The notes under the pieces are model-generated. The model saw nothing but the letters and a program-made list of their open reading frames with translations. It ran no database searches and had not been told where the DNA came from. The translations under genes were made by a program, and so were the position numbers. A stretch of 64,000 nt of DNA from Isoetes taiwanensis (Eukaryota; Streptophyta; Lycopodiopsida; Isoetales; Isoetaceae), in the NCBI GenBank assembly GCA_021234155.1, contig JAJEKV010000133.1:246001-310000 (forward strand). Direction: 5' to 3'. This document shows positions 62,301 to 64,000 of the stretch, one piece after another. Numbering within the stretch: position 1 is the stretch's first letter; every line of letters begins with the position of its first letter.

Positions 62301-64000
62301 GAGGTAAATGAAAGGCCTACGACTTAACAAAAAGCAACAAATTTGGTTTTAATATTCGTGGACAGGAAAATGCGTCACGTAGCAAGGCGCCATTGGAGGA
62401 GATGCCAGAATGCATCATAGATTGTTTTTACGTATAATGGATACTGAAAGAGGCGAGAAAAACAGGAAAGAAACATAAATGGCATGAATGAATGCTTTTA
62501 TTCATTCAAGCTAGCTGAGCTAGGAGTATAATGCAATAGTCGCTTAATACAATTTTGTTGACATAGTCAAGAGGCAAATCTGAGAAAGAATGAACAAGGA
62601 GACAAAGAAAACAAATCCACATAAATATTCAAAGGCCTTTTTCCATCAAACGTGCATTCCTAGATGATAACCTAAAGGGCCAACATGCCAACATTTTTAG
62701 GTGCACTATTATGATGACCCAAATACCAACATACCAACATTGCCCTACTAAAAATATAGTCATCAACGAGTAATAAGACTGGGCAAATCATGGAAAGAAG
62801 GAAAACGAGGAAATGACATGTGCATCATAAACTCCATTATCCCTTAAAGGTCACTGTTCTAGGGCCAATCCAATAAGAATCCACCATATTGTCTTAATCA
62901 AACACAAGAGAAAATAAGTTTTGAATAAATTAAGGGCAATAGAAATAGGGAAAAAAAAATAGATTTTGGATAATTTTAGGGCAACACAAATAGAAGAGAA
63001 AATCTAAATGCGTGTAAAAATCGAAACATTCAACTCCGTACAACTGAGAGTATTATTTATAACAATTGTGTTGATGCAGTCATGAACAAAGAAGAAATAG
63101 CTTAAGATTGTGCATGCAAGAAATCAAAGAGACAGATATAACCTAATTCAAAGAATTAGAATAAGCTGAAGCTGAAATATACAATGATTTGATTGATACA
63201 GTGACTATATTTTCCCAGTTAGCAAGAGCAGTCCAAAGCCATTATAAAATGGCCCCAATCTCCACACAACCACCTGACTGTAAACATAAATTGCAGCAAA
63301 CTATGCTGATGAAAATATTAGATCTATCTAAAACAAACTATGATGGTGCAATGATAAGACATGCTTAAAATCATATTACACAAAGGTCACTTATTTATAC
63401 CATCAAGTGATGCCACTTTACACAACTTAAACCTGGACTAGAAAGGTGTGCCTTCAATCAAACAAGCAAGTAGAAAATTGAACAATGACAATGAAAAAAA
63501 AAAAAAAAAAAACCAAAATAACAATTTGTAAAGGAAAAAAGGTGTCATAACTAAATTAATCCTAACCTCTCTTGCCCCAAACAATAACCAGAAATTTAAA
63601 TATTCAATAGAAGGTCAAAATCTACTCTAACTTATCACGATAAGCATTAAAAACCTAATATCATGAAGTCTAATCTATCTGTAGATATCACTGCTGGATG
63701 ACTGTCAGAGCAAGCAGAAAGGTGATAAAAGGAAGATTTATGAGCAAGAAGTAAGTAGAAAGGAGATGGAAACAAAAATATGAGCAAGAAGTGGCAATTT
63801 TGGAAATAGCATGACAAGAGCACAAGTGGTTCTATTATAGACATGGGGCATGACCATTTAATAGGTTAGCTATGCTATATAACTTAAATAATCACTTATG
63901 ACATGGCATAAAGCCATTGGATCAAAGCCAAGAAGGAAAAGTCGAAGGAGTCAGCCGTTCAAATCCTTTTGATTGCCCTGGGGCCAGCAGATTGATTGAG
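62301..64000. other. AT-rich non-coding end of window
   Basis: No gene or RNA recognised. A poly-A run of about 19 lies at 63495-63513. 'aaacacaagagaaaataagttttg'/'aacacaaatagaagagaaaat' phrases recur at 62900-63005. Confidence 0.5.

Overview
The window looks like gene-poor, repeat-dominated nuclear DNA of a land plant, probably a large-genome seed-free lineage (fern, lycophyte or bryophyte). Seen: two decayed nuclear-type tRNA genes (Ser-GCU, Ala-AGC), a broken NB-ARC/LRR resistance gene, a spliced CASP-like membrane-protein gene and the C-terminal end of a glutathione reductase. Known: tyrosine-recombinase (DIRS/Ngaro/PAT-type) retrotransposons are rare or absent in seed plants, so a near-complete one points away from angiosperms. 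The lineage is an inference; no single gene fixes it.

Layout. 0-6.9 kb: AT-rich repeats, including two 131-bp direct repeats 2.06 kb apart that contain a long palindrome. 6.9-8.3 kb: a GC- and CpG-rich tandem-repeat island. 8.3-10.2 kb (minus): NBS-LRR pseudogene with a frameshift inside the P-loop. 10.2-18.1 kb: mostly non-coding, with hairpins and two tRNA pseudogenes showing a CpG-deamination pattern. 18.13-31.54 kb: two head-to-tail tyrosine-recombinase retroelements. The first has gag, RT/RNase H and a decayed recombinase; the second keeps the termini but has a non-coding body. 31.8-33.0 kb: a foldback element, then the CASP-like gene. 33.15-42.73 kb: a 9.6-kb segment bounded by 26-bp perfect inverted repeats and rich in GTGGTG/CACCAC arrays. 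It carries remnants of an FCP1-like domain, a possible Ulp1-like peptidase, a coiled-coil/zinc-motif protein and two transposon protein families. 43.1-46.0 kb: inverted satellite, a DGQH-motif fragment and the 5' half of a LINE. 46.3-58.99 kb: copies of a DDE-like transposase family. One sits between about 40-bp terminal inverted repeats (46.31-49.66 kb) with a convergent coiled-coil gene. 60.1-60.45 kb: glutathione reductase pseudogene. The rest is non-coding.

Only the CASP-like gene (5' end not seen) and the RT/RNase H frame are largely intact. The most notable systems are the tandem retroelement pair, whose junction hairpins and 26-nt internal hairpins show compensatory base changes, and the transposase family with its convergent partner gene. 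Everything was read by eye; no alignment, folding or database search was run.
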